64,000 nt of DNA from Quillaja saponaria (lineage: Eukaryota > Streptophyta > Magnoliopsida > Fabales > Quillajaceae), in assembly GCA_029379385.1 (NCBI GenBank), contig CM055606.1, forward strand, positions 992,001 to 1,056,000, written 5' to 3'. The notes beneath the pieces are model-generated. The model searched no databases. It had not been told where the DNA came from and was given only the letters and a program-made list of their open reading frames with translations. Positions within the stretch are counted from its first letter, which is position 1. Each line of letters starts with the position of its first letter. Position numbers and translations under genes: made by a program. Positions 26,336-36,770 of the stretch are shown one piece after another.

Positions 26336-26872
26336 TTTTATAAATTAGTCACAAATTTTAAAATAAAATTCCTATTCTTAAAACTTATATATTAGTCATG
26401 CCGTTGCCGGTTGTTTATACTTTTGCTATTTGTCTTACGGTAAGTCATAAAGTTTATTTATTTTGTAGAAAGTTTGTATTATAATTATTGTATGCATATA
26501 TCTATATTTGCACAAGTATTTTATATTATATGTTGAAATATTAATTTTATTATTTGTTATAATTAAAAATTTGTTGTGAATGTAATTTTATGATAATTTG
26601 CCAATATTAGTTACATTATGATATAATAATTAATTTAAATTTTTTCATTGTTAATAATAAATAATATTTATAAGTTTTTAAAATAGAATTATGTGCAACT
26701 TCACCAAATTAATTAGTAATTTTGTGACGTTTAAATTAGTTAGTAATTTTGTTTGCCTTAAAATAGTAATTTAATGAGTTTTGAAATAATTAATAATTTT
26801 GTATTTGTATGTTTTAATGTAATATATTAATTAGTAATTTTGATAGTTTTAAATTAGTTAGTAATTACCAGA
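26336..26872 (+). mobile_element. Rearranged fragment of the MULE leader
   Basis: 26398-26872 is a diverged copy of the reverse complement of about 4210-4697. Shared blocks include GTTGCCGG, GTAAGTCATAAAGTT, GTTGAAATATTAATTTTATT and TTTGTGACGTTTAAATTA in the same order. The adjoining 26336-26370 matches about 4069-4103 in the direct orientation. The fragment has no transposase or PMD part. Confidence 0.8.
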
Positions 26873-28169
26873 AAAAACATCAATCTTAGTTCTAGCTGTT
26901 TTAAGAAATGGTCTTCCTAATAAAAGTGGAGTAGACGTGTGTGAGTGATCATCCTCCATGTCAAGAATATAAAAATCAGCAGGAAAAATCAAACTATGAA
27001 TTGAAACTAAGACATCTTCAAGCACACCCAAAGGATAAACAAATGTACGATCAACAAGTTGGATAATAACACCTGTTTCTTTTGAAGGGACAAGACAAAG
27101 AGAGTTATAAAAAGATTTGGCATTACACTAATTGAAGCTTCTAAGTCACACAACTTTTTCAAAGCAAGTATTACCAATCTTACATAGAATAGAAAAACGA
27201 ACTAGGATCTTTTTCCTTAAGTGGGAGTTTCTTTTGAATGATAGCAGATATATTCTCTCATACACTTACTGTTTCATTACCATTGAGCTTTCTTTTATTA
27301 GTGCACAAATCTTTGAGAAACTTTGCATATCGAGGGATTTGCTTGATTGCATCCAAGAGAGGAATATTGATTTCAACCTTTCTAAACATCTCTAAGCTCT
27401 CCTTCTCCTTATCTTCTTTCTTAGAACTATAAGAACTCAAAGGAAAAGGTGGAGTAAGCTTAAAATTAGAATTCATAGGTTGAGAATTTATCTTGGGAAC
27501 ACCCAAATTAGGCTCGGCATTCATTTGATTAAGGGCAGAAGTTTCGGCCAACTTTGAAGAAGTTTTGGCTTCAACTTCAATCTCTTCCTCCAATGCATTA
27601 TTGCTTGGTTTATTTTCTCCAAGCTCTTTTCCATTCCTTAACTTGATTGCACAAGCACTTTCTCAACTAGTCATAGCATAAGAAGACAGCTTATCAGACC
27701 TTTGTGTTTCCAATTTACTCGCACTAGTAGCAAGTTGGTCCTACTTGCTTCTCCAAGTTTTGGATACTTTACTTGTTTCTTGTTGGAATTGCATCATGCT
27801 TTTTTGGAAGTCAACATATGATGCATTGTTTTCATCATATCTTCCATAGACGAACAGAATGGATGAATTCCATTAGTTTGTAAGGCCCTATGATTGATAT
27901 TATGGTTGTGCTTAAAATCCTGAGAGGGTTAATGCTTAGCTCCCATTGTTGGTGTTTTGGTTAAGTCCCCATAATGCAAGTTTAAGTGATCTCATTTAGT
28001 CAAGATTGTACTGTTAGAATAATAAACATACTTAGTTTTGTTGTCCAAGAAAACGCCAACCAATGGCACTATCTTGTTTCATAGTATCATCTTGTATTGT
28101 AGGACACATATCATTGATGCCCTGGTTAGAGGCAAATGCCACATTCTTTTCCACTTGCTACAACAACAT
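26873..28169 (-). mobile_element. Ty3/gypsy retrotransposon fragment (gag C-terminus and protease), decayed
   Basis: The minus strand gives the gypsy aspartic-protease region near 26875-27125 (SKETGVIIQLVDRTFVYPLG, VLEDVLVSI, FYILDMEDD, LLLGRPFLKTA). Upstream at 27258-27593 is a gag-derived frame with FRKVEINIPLLDAIKQIPRY and AKFLKDLCTNKRKL. Further upstream near 28050-28140 is another gag piece (QGINDMCPTIQDD). Stops and frame changes separate the pieces. There is no reverse transcriptase, integrase or LTR, so it is a dead internal fragment. It abuts the MULE-leader fragment directly. Confidence 0.82.
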
Positions 28170-28220
28170 TAAAAATTTAAATTGTTAAACCCCCAAAAAT
28201 GTAGAAATAAGACTATGGGT

Positions 28221-29940
28221 CTCCTATATCTTCATCGTCATCCCTCTACTTATCATCCGTTTGGCTCAGGTATGATTGTTCTATTCATCATCCGTTTGGC
28301 TCGGGTGAGAGATCAATATCCTAAAATAAGTCACATAGTGAAGTTATAAGATTTAGTTTGAAAAAAAATGAAGTTTGCAAAAATGAATGAATATAAGAGA
28401 ATATTAAATTTTTTATTCGACTACTTGACTGCCTGAATGAACGTGTCAGTACTCCCGACTCATCAAACAGACATTCATTTTGCTACTTGACCCCCCGAAG
28501 CCTAATTTTCAAAGTTTTCAACTAGAAACACACACTTGTAAACAAATTTCTAGTGTTTGTAACAAATTTACTGTTTCTTTTATTCGTTCCTATGAATGTG
28601 CCAATGCTCCTGGCTTGCACCACAGACTACTATTTTAGTATTTTAACACCCAAAAGTCTAATTTTTTTCAATTTTCAACTAGTAATTCACACTTGAAAAT
28701 AATTTCATAAGGGTTAGATAGGTCTTGTCCTATTCAGAAAAGCTACACGTGAATTTTAGTAAGTAGCTTTTTTTTTTTTGTCCCAATTTGGCAAAATTCA
28801 AGCAGCATATCCTTATAGTCTCCTAAGGACAAGACATAGACAATGTGAAAACGAGTCACTGTATGTGTCTAAGTATGTAAGTGGAGAACATAGAAAGGCG
28901 TCATTGAAATGTCAACCAACTGAAAGAGAAGTTAAGTCTACCACTGTAAGAAATAGCATGTGTTTGCTTTTCTAAACTGTCCACTTTGGACATTCAAGAA
29001 TCAAATTCAAATTAAATTAATGTTCAACTAAGTAGACAAATGTGTATTAGTTCATTTATAACGATTGTCAAATAGTTTTCTAAAGGAATTTGAATCTGTG
29101 TTAAGTTAATCTATAGAAATACTTGGATAATTTGACAAGCAAAATAACTTTGCACTTAATCATCATTTAAAATATATATTACAAACAAATCATGATTTCA
29201 AGGTACTAATAGACTAAAACCTCTTTTTATTCATCAAATTAGTTTAATTAGTCTTTACATACACAAGTCCTGCAAGTAACATAAAAATTCATATATTCCC
29301 TTCCATTAACACTCAATTTATAATTCATCAATTCCACACAAAGTTTCTTACATTCAATTAAATTTTGCTATGCATAATTATATATTTATGATCATGAAAT
29401 TTCTACCATACATAGGTGGCCAAGACCAACAATTCAAGAACATGAACTCTTAAATTCTAAGCTATAAATTAAAGCTAAGTAAATCATTTAAATGCTTAAT
29501 TTAAGTTCCAAAAGTTTCAATCAACCCTATGTTCTTCAAATTAATCTTAAATCAATTATTCACACCCTTATTTCATTTTTCCCAACATTCATAGGAACAC
29601 TATTTCACAAACCAAACTTTCATCTATTTGACTTCTTTTTTTTTCTTTTCCTTTTCTATTACTTTCTAAATTATTAGATTCCATTATACTTTCTCTAAGT
29701 AATTTGACCTGCATGCTATCACCCAAATCTCAATTCAACTTGAGAGAACTTGGCTCCAAAATTCGTTTGCATTCAATCAAGCTTAATTTTTTTTGCCAAT
29801 CTTCAAGAACACTTTTGGAATTTCAGTGGGGGCAGCGTGTAAAGCACATTAGCTATGTTATATTATGGTAGTTGAGCACCTAAATCTTCTTTATATATTT
29901 CTCAATTACAAGCTTCTCATTAATACTTAATATGTCATGC
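28221..29940. other. AT-rich intergenic DNA
   Basis: No gene or element can be supported. The short frames present have no family resemblance. Confidence 0.5.
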
Positions 29941-29943
29941 CAC

Positions 29944-30280
29944 GGTTAAGAATTAATTATTAATATTAAAAATCTAATAAATTATAAATTTTAAGAAGAA
30001 TTAATTATTAGTATTGAAAATATAATAAATTACAAATATCATTATAATTAATTAATGAGAATAAAATAATTAGTTATCACTTTATCTTTTTTATTTAATA
30101 GACAAAATTACCACTAACCCTAAACTTAACCTTAACCCTAGAGGGGTGATTTTGTCAATCAAATAAAAAAGATAAAGTGATAATTAATTGTTATCTTCTT
30201 ATTAATTATAATGAAATTTGTAGTTTACTAATTAGTTTTCTAATACTAACAATTAATTCTTAATCAATGACTAAGGACAC
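29944..30280. mobile_element. Foldback/MITE-like element with arms of about 120-150 bp
   Basis: The two halves are long imperfect inverted repeats. Left-arm words TTATCACTTTATCTTTTTT, CATTATAATTAAT and TTAAGAATTAATT recur as reverse complements in the right arm in mirror order. The left arm holds an extra partial copy of its outer 45 bp (about 29945-29990 and 29990-30040). The centre (about 30113-30140) is CCCTAAACTTAACCTTAACC, which resembles telomere-like repeats. No transposase is present. The family is not identified. Confidence 0.7.
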
Positions 30281-32029
30281 TGGTTAGCAAATTCGACAGT
30301 TAATAACTTTAAAATCTTCCTATCTAATTACGTAGGTACAAGGAAAAGAAAAAAAGTGCAAACATCATCAAGAAATTACTATTAATTCTTTAGATTATAT
30401 TACTTCAATCTCATTAAAATTTCATTAAAATTATCACAATATTTTTATTTTTAAAACCAACAGATAAATTTATTATCATCCGTATATACTTAATGGTCAT
30501 ATATATACGATATGGCTGTTCTCTTAAAAGATTTTATTTTAAAATGAAAAAAAAATTATTTATGTCCACAAAATTAATAATTTTCAGAACTTACACTTTA
30601 ATTTATAAGAATTTAAATATAAAATATCATACTCGTGTCATTAAACTAATTATCGTCCACAATATTACGTATTAACAATGTTTTGAGGGGAAGAGAGTAG
30701 AAATTTCAAGTTTGTGACTTTTTCAGTAATCTATGCAGTTGGAGCGGGAAAATTTGGGCGGGGGTTAGTTATGTTGAGGCTCCTTCGAATGGTCACTTTC
30801 GCTATTGGATAAAGCTTTCCCCAGCAAGAGGTAGGTGTCATTCTTTGTTGGTGTGACTTTCTAGTTTCTATCTCTTTAGGTGTTGTTTTTGTTGCAACTT
30901 GCAACAAAAGCTGTTTTTCTCTGTCAAGACAAGACACCCACGTAAAAGAACAGCCCATTTCTTATTGGCGAACCAATTAAGCATGGCTAAGCCAAACAAC
31001 TGCAGAGACGTTTTTTGGGTTCTTCCTGTTTCGCATTCTTAGTAAGAAAATTGGCAGAACAAAGGTATGGTATTAAATCTGGAATCATTTTCTTAGTCTT
31101 TGAATTTTGGCTTTTTCTGTAATCGACAATGTGGTTTATGCTAAGAAAATTATAATTGAATTGGTGTCTTTTCTGCTATGGGATTTGATAATTGGTGATG
31201 AAGTTGCAAGTGAGCTGGTCTTTTTGATTAAAAATATGGGGTGATGAAAAGTTCGTATGTGATTGGGAAAACACAAAATGATTCCTTTCCCTTTTGCTCA
31301 CCAGTATAATGGTTAGGGAGAAACATGGTTTTAAATGGGGATTTTGCAGGTGATAAGACAATTCTTCTTAGTTGTTGGTATTGATAGAGAAAAGAATTCG
31401 TATGGGTTTAAGTTGCTTACTTAGTGCTTGAAAATATTCTGTACCAGAATTGGTGTCTTGTATCTGTTGAAAATGGTGCTTGCTGCCTCCCTACAGAATT
31501 TCTGGCTTGTTTTGGGATTTTAGTGGATTGTGAAAAGCAATAACTGGTGTTCGATTTTAATTTGTATGTGGCAGATGTTATACATTTTAGTATTCTCTCA
31601 TAAAACCATGCTGCAGTTGTAATTGTAATGTTTGTTTCTCATGCAATCCCAGTATCCATGGGAAGTATCAGCAAATCAGTCATTTGAACTCAAATAACCC
31701 AAGTGGTGAATGCAGATCTAATCTTAGGCATTTCAGACAGAAAGTACTAATTCTCAAACTGAACCAGATAGCACCTCATTTTTTGACGGATTAACTTTCT
31801 GATTAGAAACACTTGTTGAAATCTTTTTACCTTTTCCATTTCTAGACGGTTACATGTTTGTCTCTGTACATGGTACTCTCTTTCTTTCTGTTTGCGTGTC
31901 TGAAATCTGAATGTGTTCCTTCATGCGCAAGCTAGTCTGGATCCATTACTACTGCTTTAAAGACTGTTATTTTCATCTAAAAAATATGTTGATTTCTAAA
32001 GGGTAAGGTAACATTTGGAAATTGATAGC

Positions 32030-32470
32030 AAAGGATGCAAAAACTCAAATCAACTCAGCTCAAAGAAGCCTTAATCCTAAACTAGTTGAGGTCGGCAGCA
32101 TGAATTTTTTCCTCCACTCTCATCAATTCAATGTATCATTTTCAATAATACCTAGAGCAATCATATCATTCTCATGGACTTCTTCCTATGAAATCTTTGG
32201 TCTCTCTCTACACCGTTCAACCTCTTCCACCTGCAAGTCACCTCTCCGAACTACGTCATCCACTAGCCAATGTTGAATATGTCCATATCAGTACTACCAT
32301 TAATGGTTATCTCATTTTCTCTTCAATTGGTATAACCCTAACCTTCCAACATATCTCCTGATCATTTCATATTCTATCTTTTCTTGTATATTCTATCATT
32401 CATCTCAATATTTGCACATATCATGAGAGTTATTTCAAAACTGCCCAACATTTAGAACAAAGGATACAAA
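32030..32470 (-). mobile_element. RTE-type LINE 3' end, fragment 1
   Basis: The segment starting CAACTCAGCTC, AAGCCTTAATCC, AACTAGTTG is the reverse complement of the 3' end seen at 51768-51996 (CCCAACTAGTTTGGGATTTAAGGCTTAGTTGAG). It continues through the positions of the conserved reverse-transcriptase tail. It lies in the long first intron of the calmodulin-binding pseudogene and is too decayed for a frame. Plant RTE elements end in short tandem repeats like this. Confidence 0.65.
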
Positions 32471-33664
32471 AATTAACACTCTTTTGTAATTCATTCTTGT
32501 ATACCTTGATTTTTATTTGTATTTAATCAAGTTTTCAGGTTTCATGAGAGGTTCCCTATAAATGGATCTATTTGTTGGTGGAGATTAAACATGGTACTTG
32601 CTATGAACACTAATTTTATACTCCTCTCTTTCTGTTGTTGTCATACCATTGAAACCGGTAATTGTTTGATTTCACGCATAAGGATTTGTCTCTGCCAAGA
32701 ATGGGACATCTTACTCCACATCCCTTTCCCCACTTTTTCCAAAAAAGAAGAATTTTTCCTTTCAGTAATTCTACATTTAAAGACTTGAGCAAAGAAACGA
32801 AACTGATGTGCTCCCTTTCAGTAATAATATAGATTGGTTTTTGTTATTATTTATTAACAAATGTCTTACTTGAAATTCTCTCTGAAACATTAAATTAAGT
32901 AATGAAAGAAAGTGACAGATGAACAGTGTATTGAATCCATTTACACCCTCCTCCCTCTTTCTCCCACTGAAAAAATTTCTTATCTACTGCAGATTTCGTG
33001 TGCGATTGCTGCGTGACTTGGTTAGTGATGACTGACGAAAGCATTGATAGCCCTCTGACGCCAGAAAACATTGAGCCTCAAGGTGGTCAAAAGAAAATAA
33101 ATTCTACAGGCAAGATAGATATCTTAAATAATAGAGCGAAGATTCTTTCTCGTTATCTTAGGGGTCCTACTGGTTCCTGCCATGATCTTTGCATATATGG
33201 CATTAGGCATGATTCTGAAGCATCTCCAAGGAGTCCAATGCAGAAAACAGTTGCAGCAAGGAGTAGGAAATGCAGGGATCTGTAAAAGACTGTAACTTCA
33301 GCAGAGGGGAAGAAAAATTCAACCAGTCCTAACCCTTCTCCAAGTGCAGAAATTGGAAAGCCCAGTCATCTTGTTGTCATAAAAAAAGGAGCTTATTCAT
33401 CATCAACAAATGAAGAAATTATTTCTTCAGATAATATTTTAGCACCCTCTGCTGAACTAGGTACTGGTTTGGCAAAAGAGACTAGGAAAAGAAATCTGAA
33501 GCCAGAAGAGTTGAAGCAGACTTCTCTCCCAAAGAAAAATGAAATTGCAGAAAGTAAGAAACTATTGCATGGTTCATGCACACCTAGGAAAAGTGAAATT
33601 AGAAGCAAAAAGGGAAGGACCTCTATAATGGATGAGAAGAAATCGTTGGTGCCACTAATCGTTT

Positions 33665-34240
33665 CCTTGTCTCCAAAACATTCTGTGAAGAAATCTTCAA
33701 CTATAAATGCTAATACTGATAGGAACCTTGAAAGGCTGTCTTATCTGAAAAATCAAAAGAATGCTAAGGAAGTCAAATCTGAGATGGCTAGTGATGAGGA
33801 TTTTCCAGAGAAGACATTGCACATCATTGAATGTAGTGCTGAGTATGAATCTGTGGTATCCACTCCAACTGGTGTTACCACTAACTTGCATTTGTCCTCA
33901 TCTTCATCATGTGAATCCAGAAAATTGAAGCATGCTCATAAGGGTGAGAAGAATTTCCTTGTCTCCAAAACATTCTATGAAGAAATTTTCAACCATAAAT
34001 GCTAATACTGATAAAACCCTTGAAAGGGTGTCTTATCTGAAGAATAAAATGAATGTTAAGGAAGTCAAACCTGAGCAGACTAGTAATGAGGATTTTCCTG
34101 AGAAGACATTGCACGTCATTGAATCTAGCACTAAGAATGAATATGTGGTATACAGTTCAACTGGTGTTACCACTAACTTTATTTTGCCCTCATCTTCATC
34201 ATCCGAAGTCAGAAGCTTGAAGAATGCTCCTAAGGGAATC
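33665..34240 (+). repeat. Tandem duplication with 292-bp unit in the calmodulin-binding pseudogene
   Basis: CCTTGTCTCCAAAACATTCT begins at 33665 and again at 33957. Each copy encodes SPKHS-KK-STINANTD, LER-SYLKN, EDFPEKTLH and TGVTTN. Because 292 is not a multiple of three, the second copy is read in a different frame. The copies have diverged in several codons, so the duplication is not brand new. Confidence 0.88.
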
Positions 34241-34821
34241 CTCAATTCTGGGTCACCTCCATCTTCTAGGAAGAGGTTTAGGCGTGCTGGAAATGGAATT
34301 CATCCGATGATACCTGATCCATCCTCATATCTATTTCACAGGAACAACGGCTGGAGACACATCCGTAGTATTGGTCATCCTCATCATCACAGTCATCCAT
34401 GTTTCTTTCCAACTCTTTCCATGACATACAAAATGGTTATGCTTCTGGGCATAACAAAACTGAAAATGGCTGCCAAGGAGAAAATGTAAAGGTGGGGCAC
34501 AAAATTAGGCCTAAAAGGGGTGCACTAGTTGGCTCAGGAAATAAAGTTATCCCAGCCTGGAAGTTAAATTTTTGGAGAGGAAAGGTTATTGAACTTCAGC
34601 CTCATAACAGTGTTGTATGGAGGCTCAAATTTAGGCAAGTAATCTTGCTTCATCATATCCAAAATGGTAAAGTTGATTCTCGGAAAAAAATCATTAGGTG
34701 GTCAGATGGTGATGATAATGAGTTACATGTTCTGAAGATCAGGTCAAAGAAAGCTGTGCCGAGACACCAAATTGTAGAGGAAGTAGAAGTAGTATCCGTA
34801 TAAAAAAAAACTCTTCGGTGA

Positions 34822-35060
34822 TGTTAGTGTATGTTTTGTGTTATGTTGTGTGAGGATGAAAGTCCCACATTGTTTAGGAAGCCAAGACTACACCAAGGCT
34901 ATTTATTTATACTAAAACACTTGCTTTCCTGAACAAAGTGGGACTTTCATCCTCACACAACATAACACAAAAGATACTCTAACACTCTCCCTCAAGCTAG
35001 AGCATATTTATACTTTAGCTTGTACAAATATAATTCAAGTGAAAACACAAACTACAAAAA
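34822..35060 (-). mobile_element. LTR remnant (TRIM/copia-like) with near-palindromic LTR
   Basis: On the minus strand a polypurine tract (GCTTGAGGGAGAG, about 34985-34997) is followed by an LTR of 163 bp (34984-34822) bounded by TGTTAG and CTAACA. The end of the internal region before it (TTGTACAAGCT then GCTTGAGGGAGAG) matches the TRIM elements at 48-50 kb. The LTR is itself an inverted repeat: 34834-34881 pairs with 34922-34972, with a perfect stretch of more than 30 bp. The other LTR was not found. Confidence 0.65.
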
Positions 35061-35439
35061 TCAAAGAGTAAATTTTTCTCAATTTCTTTTATATTAAGTG
35101 GCATCCTTTAGAAAAACTCAAAAATGAAACACAACTTACAGAAGCCAATGAATGAATAAATTAAAAATCTCTGATGCACGCATATAACCTGTCAGGTACT
35201 TTGAAATCAAGCTTAAGTAAAACATTCACTAGAACCTGAAAAGGGGGCAAATGTATGAACAAATTAAGATATGATTTTCATGGAAACAACACATAATTGA
35301 TATAAACACTTTTTTTTTTTTTTCATTTTGCAGGAGACACTTCAAATTCATATACAATCAGAATGTGTTCTGTAGATTTGTGCTAGATTCATGAATCCAA
35401 GTAAATAGTTAAATTGTTGCCAAATATCAGATTCTTGAG

Positions 35440-36770
35440 TCCACTCAAGACTCATTCCTATTGACATTTGAAGCAGAAACATGTAACAGGAGCCCTTCCT
35501 GTTCTTCTGATTCTCTTTGCCTTTCTCTAGCCTCAGCCTCTTCCTTTGTTCTCTTCTGCTTGCGGTTCTGGCTCCTTCTGCTATCATATCTATCCTTCCT
35601 AGCTTAACTTGAAAATGTTGAAAGTTTATTACTCTTTTTTGCTCCAACTCACGCTGAGTGGTTTCAAAAATTAGGACAACAATGAAGTACTATTTTACAA
35701 AATGAAATAAACAGATCAATAGGAATTGAGGCAAAACCTCTTTCCTTTCCATCTTAAGTTTCTTCTCCATTTTCTTCTCACTCTCCCAAGCAAGAATCTT
35801 AGATTTTATCTTCTCATATTTTGAAAAATTTTATCCTCATACAGTCAATCTATTTTCATTTAACAATTAGTGTACACTCCACACAATTAAATAACCCATT
35901 ACCGCTTTTTAATGTTTTCAATATTGACTGTCTCCCAGGAATCTGCTCTCTCTGGTTTTGACATTACTGCTTACTGTTGCACTCCTCATTTGTATTTGAT
36001 ACCCAATTGTTGGAGCTATAGGTCATACAGAGGATATACCAGTTGGATTTCTAGCAGGAAAAGCAATTTCTGGTGTATTAAGGTCCTGTCCCATTGAAGC
36101 TTCACCTGGTACAACCGTGTTAGTTATCTTTGCAAATTGTCCTAAGAAACTCGTAAAAACAAAATTTTAGGTTACCAAAACTTGGGCACCTAGTTGTGTT
36201 ATCCTGTTTTCTTCTCATGTTCTTGGTCCTAGAAGATTTAGGGACCTCTCTTATCTTTCTCATATTTTGTAACTCGGCTTCTTTCGAGTGAGTTAACAGC
36301 GAATGCAGCAGCTGCAACTGCAATTGCGTAGTCATTGTCTCTGGTAACATTATCCTGAATCATCTGGCCTGGAAACTGCCTTTGGAACCAGTCACTTGCC
36401 TGGTAATCTAAGAAATGAAAGGAACAAAAGCTTGAAAAGACGCCAAGACACTATTAGGCGGAGGACTCGTTTTAGTCCTTCAAATGGTGCTCTTTCACTA
36501 AATAGGATTTGTTTTATGCAAATTACTTGTTATATTTTTTATGATGCTGCAAAAGAAGAAAAGGAAAACTTAATACAAACAACAACTCCCTTCCCTGAAG
36601 GATTTTGGTTGTTGAGGCCAAGGTTGTGTTCTTGTTTCTCTAATACCACTGGACTCTTCCTGCTTGTCTGGTTTTGGATCAGAAAATGTCACTCTAGAAA
36701 GGTATTCAATTATTTTCTGAAATCAAAATCCATAACATGGGAAGGAAACAAACAACAAAAATGGTAGAAT
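35440..36770 (-). pseudogene. Remorin-family pseudogene
   Basis: Read leftwards, the pieces are SRVTFSDPKPDKQEESSGI and TRTQPWPQQPKSFREGS (about 36600-36720), NDYAIAVAAAAFAVNSLERS (about 36270-36330), KILAWESEKKMEKKLKMERK (about 35745-35805), and ELEQKRVINFQHFQVKLGRI then DMIAEGARTASR (about 35560-35650). It ends RRTGRAPVTCFCFK (about 35480). Order and sequence match the remorin C-terminal region: A-rich motif, coiled coil, and a CxCF membrane-anchoring end. Remorins organise plasma-membrane nanodomains. Stops and frame changes, for example in the coiled-coil exon where the frame reads RREQRKRLRLEKG instead of the family's acidic pattern, indicate a pseudogene. Confidence 0.72.

Larger units (their letters stand above)
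26281..28220. repeat. Direct repeats of about 50 bp flanking the MULE/gypsy block
   Basis: 26281-26330 and 28170-28220 share AAAAATTTAAATTGT, CAAAAAT, TAGAAATAA and ACTATGRGT in the same order and spacing. They bracket the composite block. They are too long and diverged for a simple target-site duplication, so they may be remnants of a repeat into which the block was inserted, or of a larger element's ends. Confidence 0.6.
30960..34803 (+). pseudogene. Plant calmodulin-binding-domain protein (PF07839-type), pseudogene
   Basis: A likely untranslated exon (about 30960-31073), a roughly 1.9-kb intron and an exon starting at about 32992 can be seen. The ATG at 33028 opens a frame typical of the family: STGKIDILNNRAKILSRYLR and GPTGSCHDLCIYGIRH. 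TAA at 33283-33285 stops it, but the same family character continues beyond (KTVTSAEGKKNSTSPNPSPS onward). A 292-bp tandem duplication (about 33665-33956 and 33957-34240) then shifts the frame. The end shows the first part of the C-terminal calmodulin-binding domain (WKLNFWRGKVIELQP, WRLKFRQ) and stops early at 34803, without the amphipathic C-terminus. Retained introns point to a duplicated or decayed gene, not a retrocopy. Confidence 0.8.

Noticed and set aside
30113..30140. Interstitial telomere array
   Set aside because: Only a few imperfect CCTAAA/CCTTAA units, explained as the centre of the foldback element.
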